64,000 bases of DNA, from positions 62,001 through 126,000 of the forward strand of contig NZ_CP017269.1 in NCBI RefSeq assembly GCF_001750685.1, in the 5' to 3' direction. This DNA comes from Geosporobacter ferrireducens (GTDB lineage: Bacteria > Bacillota > Clostridia > Peptostreptococcales > Thermotaleaceae). Positions 44,551 through 53,173 of the stretch are shown one piece after another. Both the position numbers and the translations under genes were made by a program. The notes beneath the pieces are model-generated. The model did not search any database. It saw only the letters and a list, made by a program, of their open reading frames with translations, and had not been told where the DNA came from. Each line of letters starts with the position of its first letter. The stretch's first letter is position 1.

Positions 44551-45699
44551 TTATACAACCGACGGTTCAAATATTAATTCACCGGTCTTAAAGCGATTGA
44601 TATGGAGCATATCGATCGGAAGCGTCGTTTCTTCTCCTAAGATCGTTTCTGCCATCAGCAATCCTGTAGCAGGTCCGAACATAAATCCATGTCCACTATA
44701 TCCTATGGCTAGATAGAAGCCTTCTACTTCATCTACAGAGCCATAGATAGGTTGTCGGTCCGGTGACATATTATATAACCCTGCCCACTGTCTTAAAAGT
44801 CTTACATTTTCCAGCGGCGGCAGCACCTTTGTTATGGTTTTTGCCATTTCCTCTAAGAAGTGCCAACCTGATGTGATTCTTAAATCCCTTGGTTCTCCTT
44901 CGTCTCCACGGCCCATAATAATGCTGCCGTGTGGCACTTGTTGACAATATAGGTTCAGCGAGAAGGACATGACCATTGGATCTAATATAGGTTCTACAGG
45001 CTCTGTCACTAAAATTTGATGTCTTTCAGAATAAACAGGCAAGTCTACCCCAGCCATTTTACCGACTAGCTGAGAATATCCTCCGGCGGCATTTACAACA
45101 AGGTTTGTCGCAATATCCCCCTTGTTCGTCTGAACACCTTTTATCTTTCCATTCTCAACATGGATTCCTGTTACCTCTGTAAAAGTATAGATTTCAGCGC
45201 CTAGTCTTTTCGCTGCATTGGCAAAAGCCTGGGTAGCGTGGAATGGATTCAAGTGTCCATCCTTTTGGTGGAAGGTGGCACTGATTAATCCATCGGTGTT
45301 TAGAAAAGGCACGATTTCTTTTGCTTCGCCTAAGCTTAGAAGCTTAGACTGAATGCCTAGGCGGTTTTGCAATTCAACATTTTTCCTAAATTGTTCATGC
45401 TCTTTCATTGTACTGGATACAATGAGATATCCACCTTGTTTAAATTCTATATCTCCTTCATATTGCAATTCTTCTTGCGCTGTTTCAAAAAATTCGCAGG
45501 AGAGCTTAGAGATCTTACAATTCATTTCTGTGCCCCATTGCTGACGGATTCCTGCACCACATCGTCCAGTAGCACCACTGGAAATATAACCTTTCTCAAT
45601 AATGACAACTTTTTTTACGCCTTTTTTGCATAGATTATATGCAATCGCACAGCCGGAAATACCGCCACCAATAATTACCACATCAGCCGTTTTAATCAT
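44551..45699 (-). CDS. FAD-dependent amine/amino-acid dehydrogenase (HcnC/sarcosine oxidase beta-like)
   Basis: A flavoprotein of about 382 residues of the DAO family. It shows the Rossmann fingerprint VVIIGGGISGCAIAYNLCKKG, the ATG region GRCGAGIRQQWGTEMN, and a late GYSGHGFMFGPATG with LLRQWAGLYNMSPDRQPIYG. Relatives are the glycine-oxidising HcnC, hydroxyproline/proline dehydrogenase subunits and octopine/sarcosine oxidase subunits. It probably oxidises the C-N bond of an amine or amino acid. The ATG at 45699 has GGGAGGTGA upstream and overlaps the stop of the BFD-like gene; the in-frame ATG at 45726 is rejected. Confidence 0.88.
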   Translation of the reverse strand: MIKTADVVIIGGGISGCAIAYNLCKKGVKKVVIIEKGYISSGATGRCGAGIRQQWGTEMNCKISKLSCEFFETAQEELQYEGDIEFKQGGYLIVSSTMKEHEQFRKNVELQNRLGIQSKLLSLGEAKEIVPFLNTDGLISATFHQKDGHLNPFHATQAFANAAKRLGAEIYTFTEVTGIHVENGKIKGVQTNKGDIATNLVVNAAGGYSQLVGKMAGVDLPVYSERHQILVTEPVEPILDPMVMSFSLNLYCQQVPHGSIIMGRGDEGEPRDLRITSGWHFLEEMAKTITKVLPPLENVRLLRQWAGLYNMSPDRQPIYGSVDEVEGFYLAIGYSGHGFMFGPATGLLMAETILGEETTLPIDMLHINRFKTGELIFEPSVV

Positions 45700-45979
45700 G
45701 TGCTTCACCTCCCTGGGTGCATTCACAAATTGCCTTTAGTTTGATCGCTTTAACAGGCGGTCTATAGGTACCAGGCAGCAATTCAGAAAGTGGCTTGCCT
45801 GTAGCAATGGAAAGCTCCCGTAAAACTAATTGGGTGCAAGTCCTGCCCTGACAAGGTCCCATTCCCACTCTGCTAATTCTTTTTATTTCATCAAAGGTAG
45901 TATATCCTTGTGCAATGAGATCACGGATATCCTTGACACTTAAATCGGAGCATCGGCACACGATTGATTTATCGTCCAT
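45692..45979 (-). CDS. BFD-like [2Fe-2S] protein
   Basis: About 95 residues of the bacterioferritin-associated ferredoxin family. Cysteines in IVCRCSDLSVKDIRDLI and MGPCQGRTC form the cluster site; a further pair, ICEC, lies near the C-terminus. Such domains are fused to or partner the subunits of HcnB/SoxA-type dehydrogenases. I start it at the ATG at 45979, six bases after GGGGG; an ATG at 45985 and one at 46018 are upstream alternatives. It overlaps both neighbours. Confidence 0.85.
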   Translation of the reverse strand: MDDKSIVCRCSDLSVKDIRDLIAQGYTTFDEIKRISRVGMGPCQGRTCTQLVLRELSIATGKPLSELLPGTYRPPVKAIKLKAICECTQGGEAHD

Positions 45980-46469
45980 CTTCATCCCCCATTCCAATAT
46001 TTCGTACAATCTTAGCAAATTCTTTATTTACTGCTATCGAGAGAATCGGTGTCTTGTCAAAAGCCTTTGGATTCATTACCTTGATTACTCTGACATCACA
46101 AACGTATTTGCCTTCTCGATCTAATCCTCTTACATAATCATTCTCCTTTGGCAATGGTAAAAATTCGTAGGGTATTTTCAGCAATGCCTCATTTTCTGAG
46201 TAGGCCATGTCCATAACCATAATAGCCAGTCCTGGACACTTGCTTACGCACAAACCACATCCGTTGCAAACCTCATGATCAATATTGGGTAAATCATTTA
46301 TATCATCAAATTCCTTAATTGCATTCCTATTGCACGCAGTGTAGCAGGGATTACAGGGAATGTTCTGAAAACATTCGATCACTGCAACAGGGCCTTTATT
46401 CAATCTTTCTTCTGACGGCATAACACTTTTTAGATCTTTTATAGTCGGTACGCCCGTTCTTTCTAGCAT
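45969..46469 (-). CDS. 4Fe-4S ferredoxin-domain subunit
   Basis: A protein of about 166 residues. Its N-terminal part carries cysteines (CFQNIPCNPCYTACNRNAI), and a CNGCGLCVSKCPGLAIMV motif gives a classical 4Fe-4S cluster; together with the first part this could make two clusters. It lies between the HcnB-like and BFD-like genes, so it is probably a subunit of the same dehydrogenase. The ATG at 46469 follows GGGAGGTG; the GTG three codons earlier overlaps that site. Confidence 0.85.
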   Translation of the reverse strand: MLERTGVPTIKDLKSVMPSEERLNKGPVAVIECFQNIPCNPCYTACNRNAIKEFDDINDLPNIDHEVCNGCGLCVSKCPGLAIMVMDMAYSENEALLKIPYEFLPLPKENDYVRGLDREGKYVCDVRVIKVMNPKAFDKTPILSIAVNKEFAKIVRNIGMGDEDGR

Positions 46470-46492
46470 TCTATACACCTCCCGAAGATATA

Positions 46493-47599
46493 TTATACTT
46501 CCTCTGAAACTGCTGCTTCACTTTTATAGACCAATTCTGAGATTCCTTTTCGAATCTTCTCTCCTACTGGTCCTGAACGTAGTGCATCAAGCTGCTGGTG
46601 CAAGTCCTGTTTCCTTTCATTTATATTGTATAGTGTATAGCCGAGATAGTTTGCAGCGGATAACCCTGCTAAATATCCTTCCACCATGGCACTGCTTGCC
46701 TCTTCCACACCGGATACATCTCCAGCTACAAAAATTCCTTTTACTGAGGTTTCTAAGTCTTCATTTCGAACCGGTACAAACCCACCTAACTCGTTTACAT
46801 ATTTCATCTCACAGCCTGCCTGCCATAATAACTCCGACAATGGTGTCAAACCTACAGCAATACACATAACATCCACATCAAAGTGCTTTTCACTTCCCTC
46901 TATGGCATTCCATTTGTCATCCAACTGCCAGACGGTTACACCTTCCAGTGCCTTCGAACCATAGGCTTCTTTTACCGTATGTCCTGTAAAGATTGGAACG
47001 CCCATTCTTCGAATTTTCGAAGCGTGAACCAAATAACCTCCGATTTTAGGGGATGCATCCACGACTGCTGCCACCTCTACACCTGCCTGCATCAATTGAT
47101 AACTGACAATTAAACCTATATTACCTGCCCCTAGCATAATTACGCGATTGCCAGGCTTTACGCCATACTCATTCATTAGGGTTTGAACTGCACCTGCACC
47201 ATATACCCCTGGCAGATCATTGTAGGGGAAAGCTAGAGTTTTCTCACTCGCTCCAGTAGCTACTACAATAGCATCTGGTTTAATTTTAAAGTATTTACCC
47301 GATTGATCGGCAGTTACAACACCATCTTCGTAGATTCCTAAAATTGTAGTATCACTTAATATTTCAACATTTTTGTTATTTTCAATTTTATCAAGCAGCA
47401 GATCTGCAATATCAATGCCTCTTATAGATGCATATTGCTTCTCAGATCCAAAAAACATGTGCGTCTGCTTTACTAATTGACCACCCAGTTTTTTATTTCT
47501 ATCCACAAGCAGTACTTTACAACCTAATTCTGCTGCACTAATAGCAGCACACAAACCGGCAGGGCCGCCTCCAATGATTAAAACTTCTGCAGGCTTCAT
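46493..47599 (-). CDS. NAD(P)/FAD-dependent oxidoreductase (HcnB-like)
   Basis: A 368-residue flavoprotein with two Rossmann folds: FAD fingerprint VLIIGGGPAGLCAAISAAELG and second fold VIMLGAGNIGLIVSYQL. ATGASEKTLAFPYNDLPGVYGAGAVQ and GIFVAGDVSGVEEASSAMVEG complete the family pattern. It matches the HcnB / hydroxyproline dehydrogenase alpha-like subunits, which move electrons from the amine-oxidising subunit to an iron-sulfur chain. It overlaps the HcnA-like gene by four bases. Confidence 0.9.
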   Translation of the reverse strand: MKPAEVLIIGGGPAGLCAAISAAELGCKVLLVDRNKKLGGQLVKQTHMFFGSEKQYASIRGIDIADLLLDKIENNKNVEILSDTTILGIYEDGVVTADQSGKYFKIKPDAIVVATGASEKTLAFPYNDLPGVYGAGAVQTLMNEYGVKPGNRVIMLGAGNIGLIVSYQLMQAGVEVAAVVDASPKIGGYLVHASKIRRMGVPIFTGHTVKEAYGSKALEGVTVWQLDDKWNAIEGSEKHFDVDVMCIAVGLTPLSELLWQAGCEMKYVNELGGFVPVRNEDLETSVKGIFVAGDVSGVEEASSAMVEGYLAGLSAANYLGYTLYNINERKQDLHQQLDALRSGPVGEKIRKGISELVYKSEAAVSEEV

Positions 47600-47901
47600 A
47601 AGATATCCCCTTTCCCTTCTTGCGTTCTTACAATCATACCGTCCTTAACCATTTCGACACATATTCTTACATTTGGCTCTCCGTTGACTTCCATCAGACA
47701 AGATGAGCAATTTCCAATAGCACAGAAAAATCCTCTCGGTCTATTTTTTTCATGACTATGACTTAAAACCCGTACACCAGCTGCATGGAGCGCAGCTGCA
47801 ATCGTTTCTCCTTCATAACCTTCCAACAGTGAATTATTGTAGGTAAAGCTTACTTTTTTCCCTCTTTCAAAGAACAATATAGGATGTTCCTGAATCCTCA
47901 C
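47596..47901 (-). CDS. [2Fe-2S] HcnA-like ferredoxin subunit
   Basis: A 101-residue protein of the Fer2_4 type with cysteines at GFFCAIGNCSSCLMEVNG and a fourth in RICVEM. The first part, FERGKKVSFTYNNSLLEGYEGETIAAAL, is the beta-grasp fold. It is the small subunit of HcnABC-like dehydrogenases. ATAGGAGG lies upstream of the start. It is preceded by the transporter small-subunit gene and by a 30-bp perfect palindrome. Confidence 0.9.
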   Translation of the reverse strand: MRIQEHPILFFERGKKVSFTYNNSLLEGYEGETIAAALHAAGVRVLSHSHEKNRPRGFFCAIGNCSSCLMEVNGEPNVRICVEMVKDGMIVRTQEGKGDIL

Positions 47902-47923
47902 GTCTACACCTCCTATTTTAGTT

Positions 47924-47953
47924 GGGATTCTTCTCCTTAAGGAGAAGAATCCC
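47924..47953. repeat. Perfect 30-bp palindrome between metS and the HcnA-like gene
   Basis: GGGATTCTTCTCC, TTAA, GGAGAAGAATCCC. It lies eight bases after the small-subunit stop codon. No T-run follows on the minus strand, so it may protect or process the transporter part of the transcript, or partially terminate it. Confidence 0.7.
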
Positions 47954-47960
47954 TTACAAT

Positions 47961-48068
47961 CTATTGGTTGCTTTTTTTCGATAGGAAAGCCTTATTCAGA
48001 AGGTATATAAACCCACCTCCATAAAATCCTAAGGTAATCATCATCATAACAATCGATGTCGTTGACAT
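47961..48068 (-). CDS. metS: MetS-like small subunit of an NSS transporter
   Basis: A 35-residue membrane protein (starts MSTTSIVMMMITLGFYGGG, ends FLSKKSNQ), one hydrophobic helix. This is the methionine/alanine importer small-subunit family, seen with MetP in Corynebacterium and across Firmicutes. It starts one base after the transporter stop (TAATATG), with GAGGGGGTC inside the transporter's end as ribosome binding site. Coupled translation and family pattern together make it a credible gene despite its size. Confidence 0.85.
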   Translation of the reverse strand: MSTTSIVMMMITLGFYGGGFIYLLNKAFLSKKSNQ

Positions 48069-48069
48069 A

Positions 48070-49578
48070 TTATTTCGACCCCCTCGTATCCTCTAAGGCT
48101 GATTCCATAATGTCATGTCCCTGCCCAATCTTATTGGCCAGCCAATTGTTCGTCAGCAGTGCAATGCCAATGAGTACTGCAAACTGTACGATTATCGTTC
48201 CTACACTAAAGATTTCTCTTGGATCCCACCAGTTCCCCGGGTACCAGGTAATCGCCTGCCAGATCCACCAGCCGATAATCACTACGGTAAATACCGGGAA
48301 TAAGGCCACACATACACTCCACCATTTTCCTATCTTGTAATCTGACCATGGGGTGTTGATGTCGTTGTTTCTTACTTTTTCAAGTCCTTTCTTCATCAGT
48401 GCTATGGCTACAAACAGTCCGCTTAACAGCAAGCCTACTCCCCATACCCAGTCTTGGTTGTCATTGATATTTAAACTGTAGGCCGATGGTACTCCTGCCA
48501 AGAATCCAACGATGATTACGATTAATGTTGCTTTCTTTCGCTCTACTCCTGCATCCATGATGTTTCTTACCCCTACTTCTATCATTGGCAATAGGGAGGA
48601 TAATGCTGCGATGGACATTGCAAAGAAGAATATGCCCGCTAGTATATTTCCAAATGGCATCGTCGGGAATAACTGCGCCAGATAGATAAAGGTCAGTCCT
48701 GTATTTCCTGCCGATAGGGCCGCATCTGCAAACTCTGTTGACGGTGACAATGCAAAAATTGCCGGCAGTACGGTCATTCCACAGATCAGGGCCCCTACGT
48801 TATCGCTAAAGCCCATGATCATACAGTTTCCTGCTATATCTTCCTTCTTCTTTGTATACACTGCATAAGTAATGATAAATCCCCATCCTGCTCCTGTTGA
48901 CCATGCAGCTTGGGTAAAGGCTGCCAGCCATATCTTTGGTTCTGTCAGCATATGCAGCTTTGGACTAAATAAGAATTCCAAACCCTTTGCTGCCCCCGGC
49001 AATGTGACCGCTCTGAATAATGCGATGAGTAATAGTCCAAATAGGGTCGGTATCATGATTTTACTTGCTTTTTCTATTCCGTTTGTAACCCCTTTATATA
49101 TGATGATTCCAGCTATACTCATTGAGATAAAATGAAAGAATATGGTTTGTGATGGTGTTGTTGTGAAGGCATTCCAAATTGCCTGTGTTGCTTCTGTTCC
49201 CATTCCCGGTTGGAAAGCTCCTGATACCGCTAGTGTAAAATACTTTACACACCAGCCCATGATTACGGAGTAATAGAACATAATGAGTAAACAGACTGCT
49301 GCAATCCACGTACCCATCCAGGTATATTTCTTGCCCATATAATCTCTGAATGCACCGATTGTACCCAGCCCTGTACGGCGTCCCATTACCATCTCTCCCA
49401 TTAGGAGCGGAAGTACCCAAACAAATAGGGCAATTGTCCATGCGATGATAAAAGGTCCTCCACCATTGGCTGCAGCTACCCTCGGGAACCTCCAAACATT
49501 ACCCGTACCGATTGCCATTCCGATAGAAGCTGCAATAAAGCCCCATCGGCTTCCCCATTGCTCTTTTTGTTGACTCAT
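48070..49578 (-). CDS. Sodium-dependent amino-acid transporter (NSS/SNF family)
   Basis: A protein of about 502 residues with roughly 11-12 membrane helices. Its start (WGSRWGFIAASIGMAIGTGNVWRFP) holds the sodium- and substrate-site helix 1 with the GTGNVWRFP motif. With the small MetS-like subunit next to it, the closest well-studied relative is MetP of the MetPS methionine/alanine importer. The substrate here is unknown. The ATG at 49578 is five bases after GGAGGG. It is the first gene downstream of the sigma-54 promoter, so it is probably induced with the dehydrogenase genes. Confidence 0.9.
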   Translation of the reverse strand: MSQQKEQWGSRWGFIAASIGMAIGTGNVWRFPRVAAANGGGPFIIAWTIALFVWVLPLLMGEMVMGRRTGLGTIGAFRDYMGKKYTWMGTWIAAVCLLIMFYYSVIMGWCVKYFTLAVSGAFQPGMGTEATQAIWNAFTTTPSQTIFFHFISMSIAGIIIYKGVTNGIEKASKIMIPTLFGLLLIALFRAVTLPGAAKGLEFLFSPKLHMLTEPKIWLAAFTQAAWSTGAGWGFIITYAVYTKKKEDIAGNCMIMGFSDNVGALICGMTVLPAIFALSPSTEFADAALSAGNTGLTFIYLAQLFPTMPFGNILAGIFFFAMSIAALSSLLPMIEVGVRNIMDAGVERKKATLIVIIVGFLAGVPSAYSLNINDNQDWVWGVGLLLSGLFVAIALMKKGLEKVRNNDINTPWSDYKIGKWWSVCVALFPVFTVVIIGWWIWQAITWYPGNWWDPREIFSVGTIIVQFAVLIGIALLTNNWLANKIGQGHDIMESALEDTRGSK

Positions 49579-49687
49579 AAACACCCTCCTTTGATTATTT
49601 TTATATTTGGACCTCTACCCTCCTTTTTTCTTTTACCAATCATTGCAAGATATAGACAATAATCAAAGCACAATAGGACTATCTATC

Positions 49688-49702
49688 GCAATTCTTATGC
49701 CA
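49688..49702 (-). promoter_or_regulatory. Sigma-54 (-24/-12) promoter of the transporter-dehydrogenase operon
   Basis: TGGCATAAGAATTGC, with GG and GC exactly 10 bases apart, matches the TGGCAC-N5-TTGC consensus. The predicted start is near 49676, about 100 bp before the transporter ATG. An activator with a sigma-54 interaction domain is encoded directly upstream. TGTCA-type short repeats around 49794-49801 and 49911-49920 could be activator sites, but this is weak. No other features are seen in 49585-49885. Confidence 0.8.
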
Positions 49703-49888
49703 AGAGTAAAAAAATATTGCAGCCGCTCTTTATCCTTATAAATTCAAGCTATTCACTCATTTACAGAAATCATAAAGTAAAAACTTATTTTCGTACATGT
49801 CAGATTTTAGTCACTTTTTTTATATTTTTCATTCATAATTTTCAGAACTTTGTTGTTACGTCTGTCATTTCATTCATCTTTTCGCATA

Positions 49889-49936
49889 AAAATAAAAGCG
49901 TCTAATAACTGACACATGTCAATTATTAGACGCTTT
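49889..49936 (-). terminator. Intrinsic terminator of the sigma-54 activator gene
   Basis: AAAAAGCGTCTAATAA pairs with TTATTAGACGCTTTT around an imperfect TGACATGTGTCA loop, with TATTTTT following on the minus strand. It starts within the last codons of the gene. Confidence 0.85.
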
Positions 49937-51694
49937 TTCCAGATCATATAATTTTAATTTATAGTAGAGGGTGCTCCTTGGAATGTTCAGCATTTTGGCA
50001 GCTTTTGCTTTGTTTCCTTTTGTTTCAGTCAAAGCCTTTTTAATCATATCCGCTTCAGAACGCTTTATGATTTCTTCTAGATTCATTTGATCATTATTGT
50101 CTACTTTTACAGTTGTGATGTTGTCCAGTATATATTGGGGTATCAAATCAATGTCCAATACACCATTTTTACTTACAACTACCATATATTCTACAGTATT
50201 CTTCAGTTCGCGGATATTTCCTTTCCATCCATACTTCAGTAGTATATTAAATACATCCTTTTCAACATGCGAAATACGGATTTTGTTTTTTCTACAAATT
50301 TCCTTTAGAAAGTGATTAAACAATAAAATAATATCTTCTTTTCTTTCTCTCAACGGTGGCAGTTCAATTTCTACTACATTTAACCGGTAGTAGAGATCTT
50401 CCCGAAAAGACCCTTTCTGTACTAAATCTTTAAGGTTTTTATTTGTAGCAGAGATAATGCGAATATCTACATCGATTGGCTTGCCCGCACCCACACGAAC
50501 TACCTTTTTTTCTTGTAGTACACGCAGCAGCTTTGCCTGGGCTTCAATAGATAAATCACCAATTTCATCAAGAAATAGCGTTCCACCATTTGCTAATTCA
50601 ATTAACCCCGGCTTCCCTCCCCTTAACGCACCCGTAAATGCACCGCCTACATAGCCAAAAAATTCACTCTCGAATAGCGTATAGGGAATGGCGCTGCAGT
50701 TTACAGGTACAAAGTGGCCTGTTCGTCCGCTATTCTGATGTATTGCAATCGCTAAAACTTCCTTACCCGTACCACTTTCTCCCGTAATGAGTACACTTGT
50801 ATCTGTTTGTGATACATGCTTGGCCAATTGGATTTTTTTCTGCATTTTAGGATTTTTCCCTTGTATATGTCCGAGAGAGGAAATTCCAGTAGTAATTTTT
50901 CTCACTTCTTCCCGAAGTAAATTGATTTCTGAATTGGCATTTTCCAGCTTCAATGACAAATTAGTAAATTCTGTGACATCTCTTTCTGTAGCCACAACCC
51001 CTACAAACTCATCATCAATATAGATCGGCAGGGCACTTATAATCACATAATAGTTTGGCTTTGGAGAATGATATACATTTTCGATTGGTTCTCTCTCATT
51101 CAGTACTGAAAGAGTTAACGCATTTGGGAAAAAATCTTCTAACTTTTTATATATCAAGTCTTCACATTTCATATCATATAGTTTTTCAGCATTCTTATTC
51201 CACACAAGTATGTGGCCTTGTGCATCTGTCACGGTTACTGCTTCATGCATATGATGAATAATTTGTTTATACTGTCTGTTAATTGACTCCAACTTCATAT
51301 AATAACTATCCCTTAAATTATCACTGCGAATGATTCCGACAATTCCTCCATGCTCTGTTACAGGCAATCTTCCGATTCGATTTTCTATCATCGTTTCTCT
51401 AGCACGGCTGACCAGTTCATCAATATCAACACTCACAACTTTTTCTTGCATAAATGCTGCAACCGGTAAGTCCAGTGGAATATTTTCTTTTTTTATTCTT
51501 GAGACATCTGCCAATGTAAGGATCCCTTTTATTATTTCTTTCTGCGAAAAGTTTTCTACAATGATTACTTCCGGGATGTTTTCATAGAGCATTTTTTCAA
51601 TCGCTTCTGAAAGATAGATATGGGGAAGGATTTTTAAAATATTTGTTGACAATATTTCTCGAATTCGATAATACAACAGATTGTTTTCCAACAT
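49919..51694 (-). CDS. Sigma-54-dependent activator with CBS pair and PAS domain
   Basis: A 591-residue regulator. Two CBS domains (about residues 10-135) can sense adenine nucleotides or SAM in relatives. A PAS domain follows (about 140-255), then the AAA+ domain (about 290-515) with Walker A GESGTGKEV, the sigma-54 contact loop GAFTGA, Walker B GGTLFLDEIGDL and the arginine-finger region. A Fis-type helix-turn-helix lies at the end (NKAKAAKMLNIPRSTLYYKL). It has no receiver domain, so it is ligand- rather than phosphorylation-controlled. It is encoded upstream of the transporter-dehydrogenase operon and is the likely activator of its -24/-12 promoter. Confidence 0.93.
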   Translation of the reverse strand: MLENNLLYYRIREILSTNILKILPHIYLSEAIEKMLYENIPEVIIVENFSQKEIIKGILTLADVSRIKKENIPLDLPVAAFMQEKVVSVDIDELVSRARETMIENRIGRLPVTEHGGIVGIIRSDNLRDSYYMKLESINRQYKQIIHHMHEAVTVTDAQGHILVWNKNAEKLYDMKCEDLIYKKLEDFFPNALTLSVLNEREPIENVYHSPKPNYYVIISALPIYIDDEFVGVVATERDVTEFTNLSLKLENANSEINLLREEVRKITTGISSLGHIQGKNPKMQKKIQLAKHVSQTDTSVLITGESGTGKEVLAIAIHQNSGRTGHFVPVNCSAIPYTLFESEFFGYVGGAFTGALRGGKPGLIELANGGTLFLDEIGDLSIEAQAKLLRVLQEKKVVRVGAGKPIDVDIRIISATNKNLKDLVQKGSFREDLYYRLNVVEIELPPLRERKEDIILLFNHFLKEICRKNKIRISHVEKDVFNILLKYGWKGNIRELKNTVEYMVVVSKNGVLDIDLIPQYILDNITTVKVDNNDQMNLEEIIKRSEADMIKKALTETKGNKAKAAKMLNIPRSTLYYKLKLYDLEKASNN

Positions 51695-51810
51695 TCTTGA
51701 TCACCCCCCACAATAACACCTTATTCAGTATGATAAAATATCCTTCATATAACCTATATATTTTATTCTATATATGCTCTTAAATTCCTTCATTCCTGAT
51801 CCAGGGGCAT

Positions 51811-51848
51811 AAAAATAACCAACCGGCTCAAACCAGTTGGTTATTTTT
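51811..51848 (-). terminator. Intrinsic terminator after asnS
   Basis: AAATAACCAAC-GG with its partner across CTCAAA, followed on the minus strand by TTTTTA. It abuts the asnS stop codon. Confidence 0.88.
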
Positions 51849-51850
51849 AT

Positions 51851-53146
51851 TTATGGATATACACGATTCAAAGTTCTTGCAAATGGAATCGTTTGTCGAA
51901 TATGGTCAATGCCACACAGCCAAGCTACTGTTCTTTCTAAACCTAACCCATAGCCTGAATGGGGCACGCTGCCGTATCTTCTTAAGTCTATATACCACTC
52001 ATAAATTTCTTTTGGCAGTTTTTCTTCTTCCAGCTTATGCAGCAACAATTCAAGATCATGAATACGCTGACTGCCGCCGATAATCTCACCATAACCTTCT
52101 GGTGCAATCAAATCAGCCCCTAAAATTACCTCCGGGTTATCAGGATCTGGCTGCATATAGAAAGCTTTCATTTTTGTTGGAAAATGCGTAATAAATACCG
52201 GTTTATCATACTGCTCAGCAATAAAGGTTTCATGAGGTGCTCCAAAATCATCCCCCCACTCGAACTCAAAACCATTCTCCTGCAGTAGCTTTACTGCATC
52301 GGTATATGTAATTCTTGGGAAAGGCGCTTTTACATTCTCTAAGCTTTCGGTATTTCTCTCTAAGGTTTTTAATTCCATTTTGCGATTTTCCAGCACTCTT
52401 TTTACAATATACGCTATCATTTCTTCTTGAATTTTCAAATTCCCTTCAAAGTCCACATAAGCCATTTCTGGCTCTACCATCCAAAACTCATTTAAATGCT
52501 TTCTGGTTTTAGATTTTTCTGCTCTAAAGGTTGGCCCAAAACTATATACCTTTCCAAAAGCCATTGCTGCAGCCTCGGCATAAAGCTGTCCAGTTTGTGA
52601 AAGATAAGCGTTTTGTCCAAAATAGTCAATTTCAAATAACTCAGTAGTTCCCTCACAGGATGCAGGTGTAATAATTGGCGGTTCAACCAATACAAAGTCT
52701 CTCTCGTGGAAGAAATCCCTGATTGCTCTATTGATTTCATCTCGGATTCTTAAAATCGCATGCTGCTTCGGCGTACGAATCCATAAATGCCGGTGATCCA
52801 TCAGAAAGTCTGTTCCATGCTCTTTTAATGAAATCGGGTATTCTTGTGCAATTGCTACAATTTCAACATCCTTCACTGTTAACTCAAAGCCGGAAGGTGC
52901 ACGTTCATCCGCCCGGACACTCCCCGTTACCATAATAGAAGATTCTTGCGTTATGGTTTTGCATTTTTCAAAAACTTCCGGAGATACATCACTTTTAACA
53001 ACAACACCTTGGATAAATCCAGAACCGTCACGGATCTGCAGGAATTGTATTTTCCCGCTGGATCGCTTATTGAATAACCAACCGTTGATTGTAACATCTT
53101 GATCCACATATTTGCTAATTCTTTCGATAGTAGTAACTACTGCCAT
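51851..53146 (-). CDS. asnS: Asparaginyl-tRNA synthetase
   Basis: A 431-residue class IIb aminoacyl-tRNA synthetase. An N-terminal OB-fold ([24 protein letters not shown]) is followed by the catalytic core with class II motif 2 ([23 protein letters not shown]) and motif 3 ([15 protein letters not shown]). It charges tRNA-Asn in the cytosol. I call AsnS rather than AspS by the short OB-fold and the absence of the GAD insertion. It is 27 bp after purB. Confidence 0.96.
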   Translation of the reverse strand: MAVVTTIERISKYVDQDVTINGWLFNKRSSGKIQFLQIRDGSGFIQGVVVKSDVSPEVFEKCKTITQESSIMVTGSVRADERAPSGFELTVKDVEIVAIAQEYPISLKEHGTDFLMDHRHLWIRTPKQHAILRIRDEINRAIRDFFHERDFVLVEPPIITPASCEGTTELFEIDYFGQNAYLSQTGQLYAEAAAMAFGKVYSFGPTFRAEKSKTRKHLNEFWMVEPEMAYVDFEGNLKIQEEMIAYIVKRVLENRKMELKTLERNTESLENVKAPFPRITYTDAVKLLQENGFEFEWGDDFGAPHETFIAEQYDKPVFITHFPTKMKAFYMQPDPDNPEVILGADLIAPEGYGEIIGGSQRIHDLELLLHKLEEEKLPKEIYEWYIDLRRYGSVPHSGYGLGLERTVAWLCGIDHIRQTIPFARTLNRVYP

Positions 53147-53173
53147 ACACGCACCTCCAAATTATTCATTATA

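Noticed and set aside
49889..49936. The TGACACATGTCA core taken as an activator operator
   Set aside because: It sits in the loop of a clear intrinsic terminator at the gene end; the operator reading remains weak.
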